The notes under the pieces are model-generated. The model had not been told where the DNA came from. It saw only the letters and a program-made list of their open reading frames with translations, and ran no database searches. This document shows, piece by piece, positions 35,173-46,771 of a stretch of 64,000 nt of DNA. The translations under genes and the position numbers were made by a program. This stretch comes from Megalobrama amblycephala. Taxonomy: Eukaryota > Chordata > Actinopteri > Cypriniformes > Xenocyprididae. The stretch covers positions 47,024,352 through 47,088,351 of the forward strand of contig NC_063045.1 in the NCBI RefSeq assembly GCF_018812025.1, in the 5' to 3' direction. Numbering within the stretch: position 1 is the first letter of the stretch; every line of letters begins with the position of its first letter.

Positions 35173-36289
35173 TTCAGTCTAATTTTTGTGTTTACATTTG
35201 TGGAAACAGCATACCATCACTCCCATAGCAGTTAACTAGTTTTTTTGTAATTTGATGCAAAGATAATAATACTAAGTATAGTGTTATAAATGTACATGCA
35301 TTTTTAAAAAGAAATGAAAATATAAAAAAAACTTTGCAGGATTTACAATATTGATGACCGTTAAAATGAGTCATCACAGTCTATGAAAAGGGTCTATCCT
35401 AAACAAGCATTGGGGCAAAAATGTGTTACGTGTTGGGCTGCTAAATCACACTTTTGCTGTTTTACATTTACAAAAACACACAAAACTTTACAAAATCATC
35501 AATTTACCAATTCAGTCCATATTTTGTTGATGGGTGGTAATAAATTGATGTGGATTATTCAGTTCATGGTAAAAGTACTGTAATTAATTTCAGTGTTTGA
35601 TTTTTAGGACATTTTATGTTCTTTTGCACAAAATTACTGCATTGAGTTGCCAATTAAACTTGAAGCAGTGACAGATTTTGTCTCTTATATCCTGTCGTTT
35701 CACTGGAAGGCCCAGTTATGACATTTTGATTAAACATAAAAAGGTCTAAAAAAAAAAAAAATGAAACAAATAAATGAATGAATCACTTCAAAATAAGATC
35801 TATATCGCACATTAGAAAAACAGAGAATGTGAATTTTCACGTCATGCTGACTTTAACATCCAACGTCAATTATGGGTCCTGAAGCAAAATCAGATAAGAA
35901 CCATTGGCCAAAGGCAAAGAATACATACACAATCTCTCACACACACACAAACAGCAACACAAAACACACAACAGCTCTCTACAGATCAAACATAGGCATG
36001 CTGGAATTCCTGGCATTTGTATCCGTGTAATCCATTCTCCATTCCCTAACCTTGTAGAAACCCTCTCTCCTCATAGATAAACCTATTCTGGTGTCTCATT
36101 CTCAGGAAACATAGCTGAAAGTACATTTTCTCAGAGAAGGGGAGGGGGGAAAAGAGAGAGAGAGAGAACCATAATCAGAATTCTCAGCACAGCGGCACAG
36201 AGCCATTTCTGTGAGAGTAAACTGCAAGACAAGTCAATCTGTTAGATGCACTCAATCTTTTTTAAGATGCCTCAACTAAATGCACTTCA
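35173..36289. other. AT-rich unique non-coding DNA
   Basis: Short GGGGAGGGGGGAAAAGAGAG purine run near 36,140; CA-rich patch near 35,937. No elements recognised. Confidence 0.4.
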
Positions 36290-37460
36290 GTAAAACTCAT
36301 AAATCAATTGCAGGCATAGAGCCATGAGTGGGCAATTCAGTGCCTGCGGGGTGACGGCGTAATCAGGCTCCTAGAAAATATTCTTCTGGCGTGTGCGCCG
36401 GTATTTCTGTGAATCATTTACCATTACCTCCTCACCCTGAGTCACACCGACATACACAAACACACATGCATCCATGTATGGGATGCGCAAGTTTAGATTT
36501 CTAGTGGCGGTGCCTTAATTTGCATGCTGACAGTGCAAAACAAAACCAGCACAAAACATTATAACACCTTATGTTTAAACAGATTATCTTCAAGGCATCA
36601 AGGCTGGTCATGAGTATATCGGACACCATGAAGAAACACTGCTTTATGGTGTGCCGCAGAAATATTTATGGTAGTGACAGTGTCCATCCGGGCTGCAGGC
36701 AATCTAACGAGCCCCGGCAGCCAGCGCCCTGATTAGGCAGTACAGATCTGCTTGCCAAGACAACTGCATTTCCCTTGCAAAGCAGCTCTCCGCAGGCCAG
36801 ATGAAAGAGCGAAGGATGACAAGAAACACATTCAACATCTCTTGCTTTCAGGCTCCTGCTTTGGTAGGTTTGACATTCACAATGTCAACTTTAAAGATGC
36901 ACAAGCGGCAGAAAACAGAGCAACGCGTACTTGAAAGACAGCGCGGAGTGTAAGCATATACTCTTACGCGTTTTACAACCAAGATGTAAACCTTTTTTGG
37001 TTTTAAACTCATTCATTTCCAAGAAGAAGTCTGAGAAGTCCACAGAGTGTGAACACTGTGGATGAAATCACACGTTCCAATCTGAATGACTCACATCTAC
37101 AAATTAAAAATAAATTAAATACAAATAAAATACAAAACTAAAATCAGCCCTTTTAAATGCTACAAGCAAATTTAGACACCATAACATAACGTACAGTGCA
37201 GTACAATATATACACTGTGTGTGTAGACAGACACCAGGTTTAGTCAAATCTTTATAGCTCAAAACAAACAGTTCCAGCAAATTTCCCATAAATAGGAAAA
37301 TGTATGCCCAACACATTTAGTTCATGAATGAGTTTCTTACTCACTCCAAATCAATTACCTGAGCTTAGCTGAGAGCTAATTGCCTGCGGGAGACCTAAGT
37401 GAAGTCTTTAACCTAATTGAAGTTGAGACCTGGGATTAGCAGTTTATTTCTGAATACTGA
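36290..37460. promoter_or_regulatory. Possible cluster of conserved non-coding elements
   Basis: Three repeat-free blocks (about 36,300-36,420, 36,640-36,760 and 37,345-37,460) show balanced composition and words such as GGCGTAATCAGGCTCC, CCTGATTAGGCAGTAC and GAGAGCTAATTGCCTG. They are separated by ordinary AT-rich DNA. No splice-bounded frame fits. Inference from pattern. Confidence 0.28.
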
Positions 37461-38501
37461 ACATCTGCATTTTGACTTAATGACAGCATTTCAGCTTTCC
37501 ATAATTCACATTATCTTTGCTCCTGCCTTGTTTTCACTGCTTTCATCATTTATGTGCTATCACATTTCTTTTTTTGTTTTTGCCATTTCAATTTTCAAAT
37601 AATGCTCATAAAAATACACACACGCATACTATAGAAGTACACGCACAACCCTTAATTCTCCCACGGTAAATATTTTGGTAGCATGTGGATGCTTCCAGCG
37701 GCAATGAATATTGTTAATTAGCAGCGATGAATGACCCAGCGACAGAGCGATGAGATGATGTGACAGGCTGCGTCTCCAGTGTGGCTGAGTGCCAGAACAC
37801 AACACACGGTGAGGGGCTTCACCAGAAGCTTGTCCCCCCCCTATAACTACTACACCCACACACATGCTGGATTATCTCTCTCACACATCAAATGTATACA
37901 AGCAGGGACTAAACAAGTACAATCAAAAGTATTACTCACTGATAAGTATGACACAGCAGTGCAATCCTTTACCTAAAACATCAATTTGTATGTAAATTGA
38001 GAGAATACATGGAATGTTTGTAATTTAAAACTCCACTGTACCGCAGCGCAGGACTATTTACTGTAGATAAACTGCAAAAAACAAAAACATTAAAATAAAT
38101 GATATGTAATTTGCTGAAAATCTTCCATTCCAGTGACCAGATCAGAGTAGGTCACTCAAGAACTGGATCAGCAAGATTTGTGAATGGATCATTCAGACCA
38201 ATTTTGTGAAATGAATAAAGTGATTCATTGAAAATATCTGACTAAAAGAACGATTCATTCACAAGTTGGACTTTGTTACTTATCTCATAAGAGTGCCAAA
38301 GAAAGCTTGGGTGGATGACATGATTTTCAATGAATAATAAACTTAATTTGGGCTGTTCCTTACACAAAGCTAATGTATGGCTTCAGAAGACTTGAAATAT
38401 AGAGAATACGGCAACATGACGGTGAGAAAAGTGAACTATCTCTGTATAACAAAAGGTAACTAGTTTAAGGATTTAAAATATACATTTTTCTCTTATGCAT
38501 T
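37461..38501. other. Unique non-coding DNA
   Basis: No repeats recognised. A GGGGGG-type short run lies at 37,835; otherwise ordinary AT-rich sequence. Confidence 0.4.
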
Positions 38502-38850
38502 TACACTACTGTTCAAAAGTGTGGGGTCAGTAAGGGGTCAATTTATACTTTTATGTTGGCACCGATAACCTAGTGGTTAGTGCGCTGACATATGGCGCAA
38601 ATGCGTTCACGGCAACCCGAGTTCAATTCCCGTCTCGAGGTCCTTTTCCAATCCTGCCCCCCTCTCTCTGCCCAATGCTTTTCTGTCTGCTCTCTACTGT
38701 CCTCTCCAAATAAAAGCACAAAAAGCCCATAAATATAACTTCAAAAAAAAAAATTATACTTTTATTCAGCAAGGATACATTAAATTATCAAAATTAAACG
38801 GTAAAGACATTTATAATGTTACAACAGATTTCCATTTCAAATAAATCTAA
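38502..38850 (+). repeat. Family A copy interrupted by a SINE
   Basis: Starts ACACTACTGTTCAAAAGTGT and resumes after the SINE with TTATTCAGCAAGGATACATT and TACAACAGATTTCCATTTCA. It is truncated there, its 3' part missing. Confidence 0.88.
38555..38753 (+). mobile_element. tRNA-derived SINE with 12-bp target duplication
   Basis: A tRNA-like head has an A-box-like AACCTAGTGGTTAG (38,567) and a B-box-like GAGTTCAATTCC (38,619). A pyrimidine-rich body, CTACTGTCCTCTCCAAATAA and an A-rich tail follow. TTATACTTTTAT flanks both sides exactly (38,543-38,554 and 38,754-38,765). This is RNA polymerase III-type retrotransposon structure; mobilisation would need a partner LINE, which is not in the window. 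Mismatched stems and the tail rule out a functional tRNA. Confidence 0.95.
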
Positions 38851-38869
38851 AATAATGTAAAATAGAGAT

Positions 38870-39435
38870 CACAATTCTCCCACGATTCTAAATTGCTAAT
38901 TAGATTTTTTGTTGTTGTTGTTGTTCTTTTATTGGTTTGAATAAATGATTCACTGACTCATATAGACTTCACTTGTTTCATTACTGGATGAATCAGCATG
39001 TTTAAACAAATCTCCTGAATGAACAATTCAATGATTCATTTTTTAACAGTCACCACCTACTGGCATAACGATATAATTGACACAATCTTAATTTGACACG
39101 TTGATTTATTTTCAAAAGGTCATTTACTCTATTTTGATTGCTACTGTAGACATCAGTGTTTATATCCGAACTGTAAACTTTTATCCCAGTGCTTCTATAA
39201 TAATTATTATTGTAACAGAAATAATCACACTGTGTGCTTGAAAAGACTGTTTGTGAAGCTTTTTTCTATGACAACTGCTCTCTCTGGCTCAGCGGCAGCA
39301 CGGACGCAGATTTGAATGTTCACTTTGATCGTACTTGTCAAAGGTCAGACAAAGCTGAATCGTTGTCATTTATGAATAAGATCGCCTGCGTGTTTGAATC
39401 AAGATTGCGATCTTTTAACGATTAATCGTGCAGCA
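38870..39435. repeat. Decayed hAT-like element (ATTAATCGTGCAGC)
   Basis: The right end TTTTAACGATTAATCGTGCA belongs to the family nested at 20,645. The left limit is suggested by GATCACAATTCTCCCACGAT near 38,865. The inner part has a 63-codon frame without resemblance. A TTG trinucleotide patch lies at 38,910. Confidence 0.5.
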
Positions 39436-40624
39436 CGTTCTTCTCAAATGTAAGGATACACTCAGGGATTACACTGATGTTTAGGTTAAAACAAGAGCTG
39501 AGTTTTTAATCTAACTACCCACTAAGCCAAACTCGATACAAAAGATCCACATCCAACAGGGCGTGGAGAACATCTCAGATGCTTAATGCTTTATCAACTA
39601 GGATTTACGCTACTTTGTATTCTCTAATCGTATCATCTCCATCCAATGCAGTCTTTCAGAAATAATCTTAGGAAATTAATATAAAAAAAAAAACTGACAG
39701 GCATTAAATTGAATATTGTACCACCTAAAAGAAGCAAAACGTTCGCCTTTTATCCATCCGAAACAATACATCAAAGTCACGTCAAATCCTTCTCTGGGTT
39801 TCCCGTTTTCACAGAGGTTAAAATTACACCTGGAAATGGAGATGTTCAATTATTCAACAGTGGCAGGGACAGCTTTCAGCTCTCTAATCAGAACTGGGCC
39901 TAAACCGGTGAAGCAGGCCTTACCCAGCACACAGAGGCTGTCATTTCCTCTCCTCCTCCTTCACCTCCTCCTCTCATCCCTCTGCTCACATTCAGGAGAG
40001 AGGCATTAAAATAGTGCAGTAATATTATGCATTGCTCCATGCAGACGCTGATGCAATCAATGTTCTATTTCATATGAATCCCCTTGGGTGAGAAACGATG
40101 GGGGAGGGAGAGACGGCAAGTAAAACAGAGAGAAAGATCCACACAGATGCGGAGAACTCGACTGAGCCAGCAGTATTTCTCCATGCAGAGAATCTCGGTG
40201 CTGTGGTCACGGGCCCGTGGGAGCAGAACGGTGCAGGACTGCAGCTGATGGGCCGCTGACAGCAAGGCATTTTCCCACTCTGTTTACACAAGCTGCCAAA
40301 GCACTGTGCTGTAAAACCACACTGTGCACTGTAAAAAGCCGCTAGCTGATCTGGGAACATTCTACATACTGATCATTTAATTACAGCACATTTCATAGCT
40401 AAAGAGACCAAGAAACAACACTTCCCACCCAGTGTAAAATCAGGGTGGTTGTGGTAGAAAATGCAACCAACACCTTTTAGACAGATTGTGCAGTTCACAT
40501 TGAAAACAGCATTCGTTACCTAAAACAACCTCAAACAAAACTATTCTAATACTTGTATTATTGTTAGTATTTTATGGTTTAGTTATAGTATAGTATTTTT
40601 ATTACCATTGTAACATTATTAAAT
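39436..40624. promoter_or_regulatory. Unique DNA; possible conserved element at about 39,700-40,010
   Basis: The sub-interval is balanced and repeat-free, with AGGCATTAAATTGAAT and CTCTCTAATCAGAACT words, followed by a CTCCTCCTCC run at 39,945. Two overlapping plus-strand frames lack splice support. The remainder is featureless. Inference only. Confidence 0.22.
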
Positions 40625-40628
40625 TTAA

Positions 40629-41148
40629 AGGTGCAGTGTATAAATTTTTGTGGCATCTAGCGGTGAGGTTGCAAACCACAACTAACAGCGCACACCCCTT
40701 GCACCCCTCCCTTTCGGAGAAAGCTACGGTGGCCGTCTGGCCGACATGTCGTCGTCTGAGAAAGCAGAGAGTAGCCTGTGTGAAGCAATGAAGTTTCTTC
40801 TTACTTCTAACAAAGAACGATCTCTGCTTCTAATAAACCAGACGACTACTACTACTACTACTACTTTGTGTGTATTCAACGTAGTGACGATGCAAGCTGC
40901 CTCTAAAAATGCGAACGATTTAGAAGAAAAACAACATAGTGACTAAACACGCTCTGTAGAGTGTTTGTCCATTTAGGGCTGCTGTAGAAACATGCCAGAG
41001 CATAATAGCAACTTGACATGGAGGGGGGACCCGCGGTATATGAGATAGGAATGGCTCATTCTAAGGTAATAAAACATACCGGTTCATTATGTAAGGTCTT
41101 TAATTTAATGGTAATTATGACAATTTTCATTTTTGGGTGAACTATCCC
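40629..41148. mobile_element. TTAA-type element with mismatched ends
   Basis: TTAA flanks both sides (40,625-40,628; 41,149-41,152). The left end AGGTGCAGTGTATAAATTTT resembles family C, while the inverted right end AGGGATAGTTCACCCAAAAA is that of family B. The body carries AGGGCTGCTGTAGAAACATG and a short (ACT)n run at 40,843-40,864. Two related families have apparently exchanged ends. Confidence 0.8.
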
Positions 41149-41152
41149 TTTA

Positions 41153-41807
41153 AGAGAAATAGCAGCAGTTAAAGCATGCAAAAAATATATACATTTTCAT
41201 TTACATGTATGTACATTTAAACCAAAAATCCACTAAAATCAATTATTATCAGCAAGCTATACCCCATCAGAACCGACAGTAAATATTTTCAGATTTGTTC
41301 AAAAAAAAAAAAAAAAAATGTTCATTTATTAAATATTTACGCTCATTTCACCCTTTTTTGCCACCAATAAAAGTGTATTTTACATATTTAATCAATTTTA
41401 TAGATCTTAATGAATCATCCATTGTGTAGAATTTATCCCTCTTTCACAAAAAAACAAAAAACAAACAAAGTGTTCATGCACAGTACTTATAAAGTAAGCC
41501 TGATAACCTGGCAGAACTCTCTGTGCCTAAATCAATCTGATGTCGAAAAAAGGGAAAAAAAATGACTGGCAGAAACCTGATCCTAGATCAGCACTTCCTG
41601 ACTGTGACAGGAAGAGTCATTAACTTAGGTGTGAATGAGTCATTAACTTGTGTGCAAAGATAAGAGCACAAATGCGTGAACTAACAAGTCAAAAAAGCAT
41701 TTGAACAATAGCACTAGAAAGACAAAGAAAAGAGAACTGGCTTATCATATCACATGCCCCAAGAGATCTCAGCTTTAGGATCTGCCCTGTAAACCGCAGT
41801 GCCACTC
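41153..41807 (-). other. Possible 3' untranslated region of the candidate last exon
   Basis: If the exon to the right is real, this minus-strand stretch would be its 3' UTR. An AATAAA (plus-strand TTTATT at 41,325-41,330) lies about 480 bases past the stop. No repeats except an A run at 41,301-41,318. Confidence 0.25.
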
Positions 41808-42044
41808 TCATTTACGGCAGACCAGCGTGATGAGCAAAGCTATTCCCAGAACACAGATGCCAGAGGCTGAACAGTCTTTCACGCACAGGCCGTCTCCGGG
41901 ATTCACAACTTCACTTGGCTCACATTTATAACAATGTTTGGTTGTGGGAAGGCCTACGGAGATCCCTGGCAGAAGATATACTATTTCTATTAGCACATGT
42001 GTCATAAAGATGTCACGGGATAGACACGGGATTGATTGCATTTG
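41808..42044 (-). CDS. Candidate last coding exon, membrane or GPI-type C terminus
   Basis: On the minus strand a long pyrimidine tract (TCTCTCTTTCTCTCTGCAG) forms an excellent acceptor at 42,045-42,046. The open segment that follows begins with codon CAA and runs 78 codons to TGA. It contains CYKCEPSE, then GDGLCVKDCSASGIC, then a hydrophobic stretch VLGIALLITLV ending CRK. A Cys-rich ectodomain end followed by a hydrophobic tail and three polar or basic residues fits a single-pass protein with a tiny tail or a GPI-anchoring signal. The ORF also has an in-frame ATG two codons after the acceptor, but I prefer continuation from an upstream exon. I cannot name the family, and no matching upstream exon is identified to the right. 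Confidence 0.5.
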   Translation of the reverse strand, partial: QMQSIPCLSRDIFMTHVLIEIVYLLPGISVGLPTTKHCYKCEPSEVVNPGDGLCVKDCSASGICVLGIALLITLVCRK

Positions 42045-42412
42045 CTGCAGAGAGAAAGAGAGAGAAAAAGAAAAAATGTTTTTGTGTTATCGTTCTAAAC
42101 ACAAACCATTAAATTAGAAATGCAAACCTACACACGTACAGTCCTTCAACACTCCAGTCAAACAAAACAGTGTGGGTGTATCTATTGGCTCTGAGAAATG
42201 CATGCATGCCAAAGAAGCTCTTAAATATAAATCCAGCCCATGGTTCACTGTTATTTGGCTTGTCACACATTATACTACAGGAAAAGAGTGCTAAATCATT
42301 ATTCCGCTCATTTAAACATTAATTGAATTGAACACATCTACACAGGCTGTTTTGCTTATCCTTCAGCATGAAACAGGGACTAAGCAATAAATTTGTCACT
42401 ATTTGCAGCCAT
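42045..42412. other. Non-coding DNA upstream of the candidate exon
   Basis: The minus-strand pyrimidine tract occupies 42,047-42,078. The rest is unique sequence consistent with intron. Confidence 0.4.
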
Positions 42413-42588
42413 GTACAGTGGCCCCGAAAAGTATTGACATTTACAGCACACTTAAAATTCCCACATCAGAACATGGCGAAGAACATAGAACATAGCATAG
42501 CAGAACATTTCAAAGCGTTTCGTACTATATATTAAGCAAAATGCTGTACTGAGTACTATATCCGAATATGCAATATTCATAAAACAGC

Positions 42589-42627
<39 letters not shown>

Positions 42628-42775
42628 TTTTTCTTTTTTTTTTTCTTCTTCTTTGGGTGGTGACTTTCTTTAAAATAAATGCCATTCAACTTGATATTAT
42701 GTTATCTAATGCAGTGACATTAATACATTTTTAAGTGTGGCTTAGGCTAAGTGTCGAAATATTTTGGGGCCATCA
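42413..42775. mobile_element. Miniature Tc1/mariner-type element with internal (TA)n
   Basis: The left end TACAGTGGCCCCGAAAAGTA and inverted right end TGATGGCCCCAAAATATTTC are related; ACAGTGGCCCC ends are usual for Tc1/mariner miniature elements. A (TA)n run of about 33 bases (42,594-42,626) is inside. Superfamily inferred from end wording. Confidence 0.7.
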
Positions 42776-43475
42776 TGACAGAAAAGATTATATGGGATAT
42801 TCTTCTGCAAAACTGACAGAGAAAGGCTGAAGTGTATGACTTAACTTGTCTTAAATGATTTATGGTTCTTTCAAATCTCATTCAAAATTGAGGGCATATT
42901 TTTGGTCATCTGTAATAAGCACTTTGAATTCAGCCATATGTATTTCCTTACCTGATCCCTATTGAGTTTAGTTCCAGACTTCATCTGAGGTTTCTAAAAC
43001 AGTTCATTTTTCATGAATAGCAAAGCCGCAGCTGATGCTCTAAATCCAAGGAAGTTCTCTTTTGAATCCTGTCAGAATGGATTTTAGGTGTTGGTTAATG
43101 TGGTTTGTGTGAGACTCTCGGGTTCTCCTGAACATGTTTGTCAGCGGCTGCTGATCCTCCTCTCGCTGCGGTAAAGACTTTTATGCTCAATACTTAATAG
43201 CAGCTTGTGCTGTCATCTCCACGGTTAGCATCTGATCTCAGCACAGCTGCAGGCTCTCTCTCCGCCTGCTGACACCTCACCAACACCATCCTCATGTCAT
43301 GCCTCTCTGAAAGCGCAATGTTGTGACATATGTATGCTGAACACACTTCAATAGTGTTTAACTAAAGCAATAAGCCAAAAGAAGAGCAGTGGTATAAAGG
43401 AAATAGGGTGTTGTGAGTGGGAGAACCTACTTCGATGTCATAGAATCACTGAAGCGGTGTGATTTTACAGCAATA
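42776..43475. other. Unique non-coding DNA
   Basis: Balanced composition near 43,130-43,300 without repeat ends or supported exon. Confidence 0.4.
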
Positions 43476-43922
43476 TAAAGGCCAGGGTATACTTTTTTAT
43501 GCACACAGTCAAATACACGGCATTGCAAAGTATACTTCACCTGACTCGTACGCGTACACAAGCGTTCAACGCACACGCAGTTTTGAGCAATCTCTCGCCA
43601 CGAGTTACAACCCATGTAAATACATTTGTATTCTTTCATGCTAGAGGTACAATCTGTCACAATCTGTCGTCTACATAGGCCTCCATTGTCCCTGTAGCTT
43701 GCATGTGTTCCATTCTGTTCTGTTTATGCAGGTTTTCTTTGACTACCTTGTGAATCGACACCCCCAGGGCACGGTTGCCACCTTGTGGATAAGCTAATTA
43801 CTGCAAAAAATTTAAATGCGCATGTGCGACCTGTGCATAGTCTTCTGATGACGAAATTTGTGTTGCTCACTGTATGCTGACCCTCGCATATGCGTAAAAA
43901 GTGAAGTATACTTTGTGCTTTA
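43476..43922. mobile_element. Miniature element with GTATACTT terminal repeats
   Basis: The left TAAAGGCCAGGGTATACTTT and the inverted right end CTAAAGCACAAAGTATACTT are related. AAGTATACTTC occurs again just inside the left end. The interior has CACGAG and GCGCATGTGCG words. No transposase or clear duplication. Confidence 0.6.
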
Positions 43923-44689
43923 GGGCCCACAATCTTCAATTTTTGAAATGCGGGTGCAGGATTGAGAAAATGACTCGTGGGCTCCCGCAAAATATAATTA
44001 TCTAATAATAACAGCATGCATATGTCTGTATATTAACTGTTTATTTTTATAGTATGAAAAGAAAAAAAAAAAATCTCTAATACTGGCAGATAAAACTGAT
44101 GGGCAATTAAATTGACTGTGTGAAGTTCATTAGGCAAACTGTAGGAGTATATTTGAAACAAAAACATGGGAAACAATTGATGTGAGGTGTGCAAATAATG
44201 CTTCAAACATGAATCACTTTACCTAATCATAACTACCTTTTTAACACTGGAAAATGCTGATGTATAAAAGAAGCTATTATATTATATAACTTTTATTCTG
44301 AAAGGATTACAGAGGAGGAAGGGCGTGAAAAGATTCTAAAGAAAAGTATACTAACACAGCTCAAGTAAATAAACACCTCATTTAAGAGCAAGCTTGAACA
44401 AAATCCAACCTGCTGCCGCCTCAGAGAAATCAATATGACATACCAAATTCGTGTTAAACGCACAGCATGACAAAAACACACAGGAAGAAAGCGAGTGCTA
44501 TATAAAGAGGTCTTATCTGTGCTTTGCCCAAAGAAAAATCTCAATGAATAGAGATAAGACTTTCACAGTCTTACATCATGACAGTGTAACCTAGAGACTG
44601 ATGACTGAAAGCAACACTATGAATTCAGCAAGGTTGACTTTGCATTCAATAATTACAGCGATGGCAAGGCCTTAATTACACATGTATGG
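43923..44689. other. Unique non-coding DNA
   Basis: No recognisable repeat or exon; a 13-base A run lies at 44,060. Confidence 0.4.
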
Positions 44690-45560
44690 CAAAATGCTTT
44701 CACACAACAAAACAGCTCTAAGATATTTAACAAAATTGTTTTTCATTGCAAAAAGAACAGTTCTTTTTCGTTCTTCATTTAGGAATAAAACGAAGTTCAA
44801 AATACGTGAGCAGCGATATACTGTAATCGAAAGTCCGCCCACACTACTGAGAGCGGCGTTTAGATGAATATGTAAATATGTGCTGTACACTTCCTTCTCC
44901 GTAATACAATAAACACAACAAAAAGGAGAAAACTGCAAGCATTTTTATAGAAAGCATAAGAAAAGCGTTTGATCATAACAACATTGGTATGTTAACACGA
45001 GCTCTGCAAATTAGCACTCCAGTCATGCCACATTTATTTATATAGCACTTTATTCAATAGATTGCCTAAAAGCAAGCAGCTTTACAGTATCAAACATGAA
45101 AAACAGCGTCAGTGCCTCATTTCATCAGAAGCACAACTTCATTTTGTACTATAAAGCGGCTATCCAGTGTTCATGTTTTCACCCGTGGAGCTCTTACCTC
45201 AACAAACTCTACAGACGAAATGAGTCAGAGAACAGTTCCACGCGAATGAAGGCGGAGCCTCGCCACAAACCTCCTATTACATAATCGTCACGGACCAGTG
45301 GCAGTACGAAGGTGTTTTGCAGCTGGAGCTAACTTTTTCTGAAAGTTCACTTTGGCAAGCCGTTTCGAACTTCCAAAAAGAACAAAAAACGAACTTCGTT
45401 TTGGCCTGATTTTGTTCAAAATTACATCAGTTCGTTCTTCGATTTCGTTCGAAGTATATCGAAGTATTTAGTCTGAATCATTTCAGCAATTACGCATGTT
45501 CGTTCAGATAATTTCAGACTATTCACGAGTCATATAAAAGTATATTGATTAATGATACAA
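44690..45560. repeat. Possible dispersed element plus short repeat fragment
   Basis: AAAACGAAGTTC at 44,788 recurs inverted as GAACTTCGTTTT at 45,391, with GTTCTTTTTCGTTC and AAAAAGAACAAAAAACGAA nearby, suggesting decayed terminal repeats. CATTTATTTATATAGCACTT at 45,031 starts a separate short dispersed-repeat fragment ending near 45,110. Confidence 0.4.
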
Positions 45561-46150
45561 ACGAGCTTGAAATGATCTGGGAAATGTTTGCAGGTGTCCG
45601 CTCGGATAGGCAGCCTGCCAAGCAACTCTGATTCATTATCATGAATCATGCTCACAATCCCATACCGACTACAGATAAATCAAAACAGGGAGGGCGCTGG
45701 AGACGGTCAGACCTTTATTAAATAAACATTAAAAGAGTGAATATGCCGTCTTCAGAGAGAAGAGAACGGAGACTAAAATGTGTGTGCGTTTACACGTGAT
45801 GGAGGCAAATATTGAAAGAGCTGGAATAAAATGGCATTGTGAATGCAGCACTTTGAGCGGGGAGGATAATGTGTTTTCCCACTGTAATTTAATTCTCCAT
45901 CAAACTTTACAAACTGAGAGTCTATTTATGTGGTACACACACAAATCTAACCTTAAAATCTTAACAGAGGGCTTTACCCCATCATAGCCCCATGGTTCAT
46001 GGGATAAATGACTCTATAATGTGTCATAATATACCGTGATACTGTTCGGGCACTTTCTGGTTTGTTTTCTTCTCATCAATCGGTTTGGTCTGCTCATGTG
46101 ACAGAGTTTTCGACGGGTCTGTTGTTTATATTTCTACTCTTCTTCCCTAG
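45561..46150. other. Unique non-coding DNA
   Basis: No repeat or supported exon; a 69-codon frame at 45,778 has no splice context. Confidence 0.4.
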
Positions 46151-46253
46151 AGGCCTCCTCCATGTGTCCTCCTACATTAAGTATGAGTGTGTTAACACTT
46201 CCCACTGAATCCATCACTGTCAAACTGGAGATGGAGCGGGTGTGTTTTATAAT
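46151..46253 (+). CDS. Weak candidate internal exon, unknown protein
   Basis: A strong acceptor, TTTCTACTCTTCTTCCCTAG, precedes and a strong donor, AATGTGAGTAAA, follows a 103-base segment that is open in one plus-strand frame. The peptide runs ASSMCPPTLSMSV to EMERVCFI. Residues look protein-like (TLPTESITVKLEME) but match nothing I know. The minus strand is also open here, which weakens the case. Confidence 0.2.
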
Positions 46254-46771
46254 GTGAGTAAACTTCATTACGGCCTCGTGTGAAAACATTGTGTAAGTGT
46301 GTTTAGTAAGTGTCTGCCAGCACACTTGAGAGTTAGAAAAACAGATTAATTTAATGTGAGGGTGTCAATCACAGCACATTTTGTTGTCGACTAAGATGCA
46401 GAAATACACAACCCTAGTGTATTAGAGACAGGCTCATGGATGAAAACTGAAATGAAAAAGCTAAAACTTACAATAAACCAAACATAAATGAAGAGAGAAG
46501 CCAGATTATCCCAGTATATTTTTCTGTTGATATGAAAAATCATGTAGATTTAGCAATATGGCGAGTGTATGATGTATATTACGATGTTATGATGAACTAT
46601 ATGCCTTTCTCCACCAACGTTCTGAGTTGTTCAAAGCGTTTGTAAGGATACTGATTGTTAGAGGGCAGACTCTGACTCTGACATTGCGAACGGGAACATG
46701 GTTTGTGTAACGTTAGCAACACATTATTAGCTGTTTGATAACAGTCAAGCAAAAGGCTAATCACATTAATT
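46254..46771. other. Unique non-coding DNA
   Basis: No features recognised. Confidence 0.4.

Noticed and set aside
38555..38640. tRNA gene
   Set aside because: A and B boxes are present but the body, A-rich tail and target duplication show a SINE.
40746..40946. 66-codon frame with poly-Thr
   Set aside because: Inside a TTAA element; poly-Thr is an (ACT)n microsatellite.
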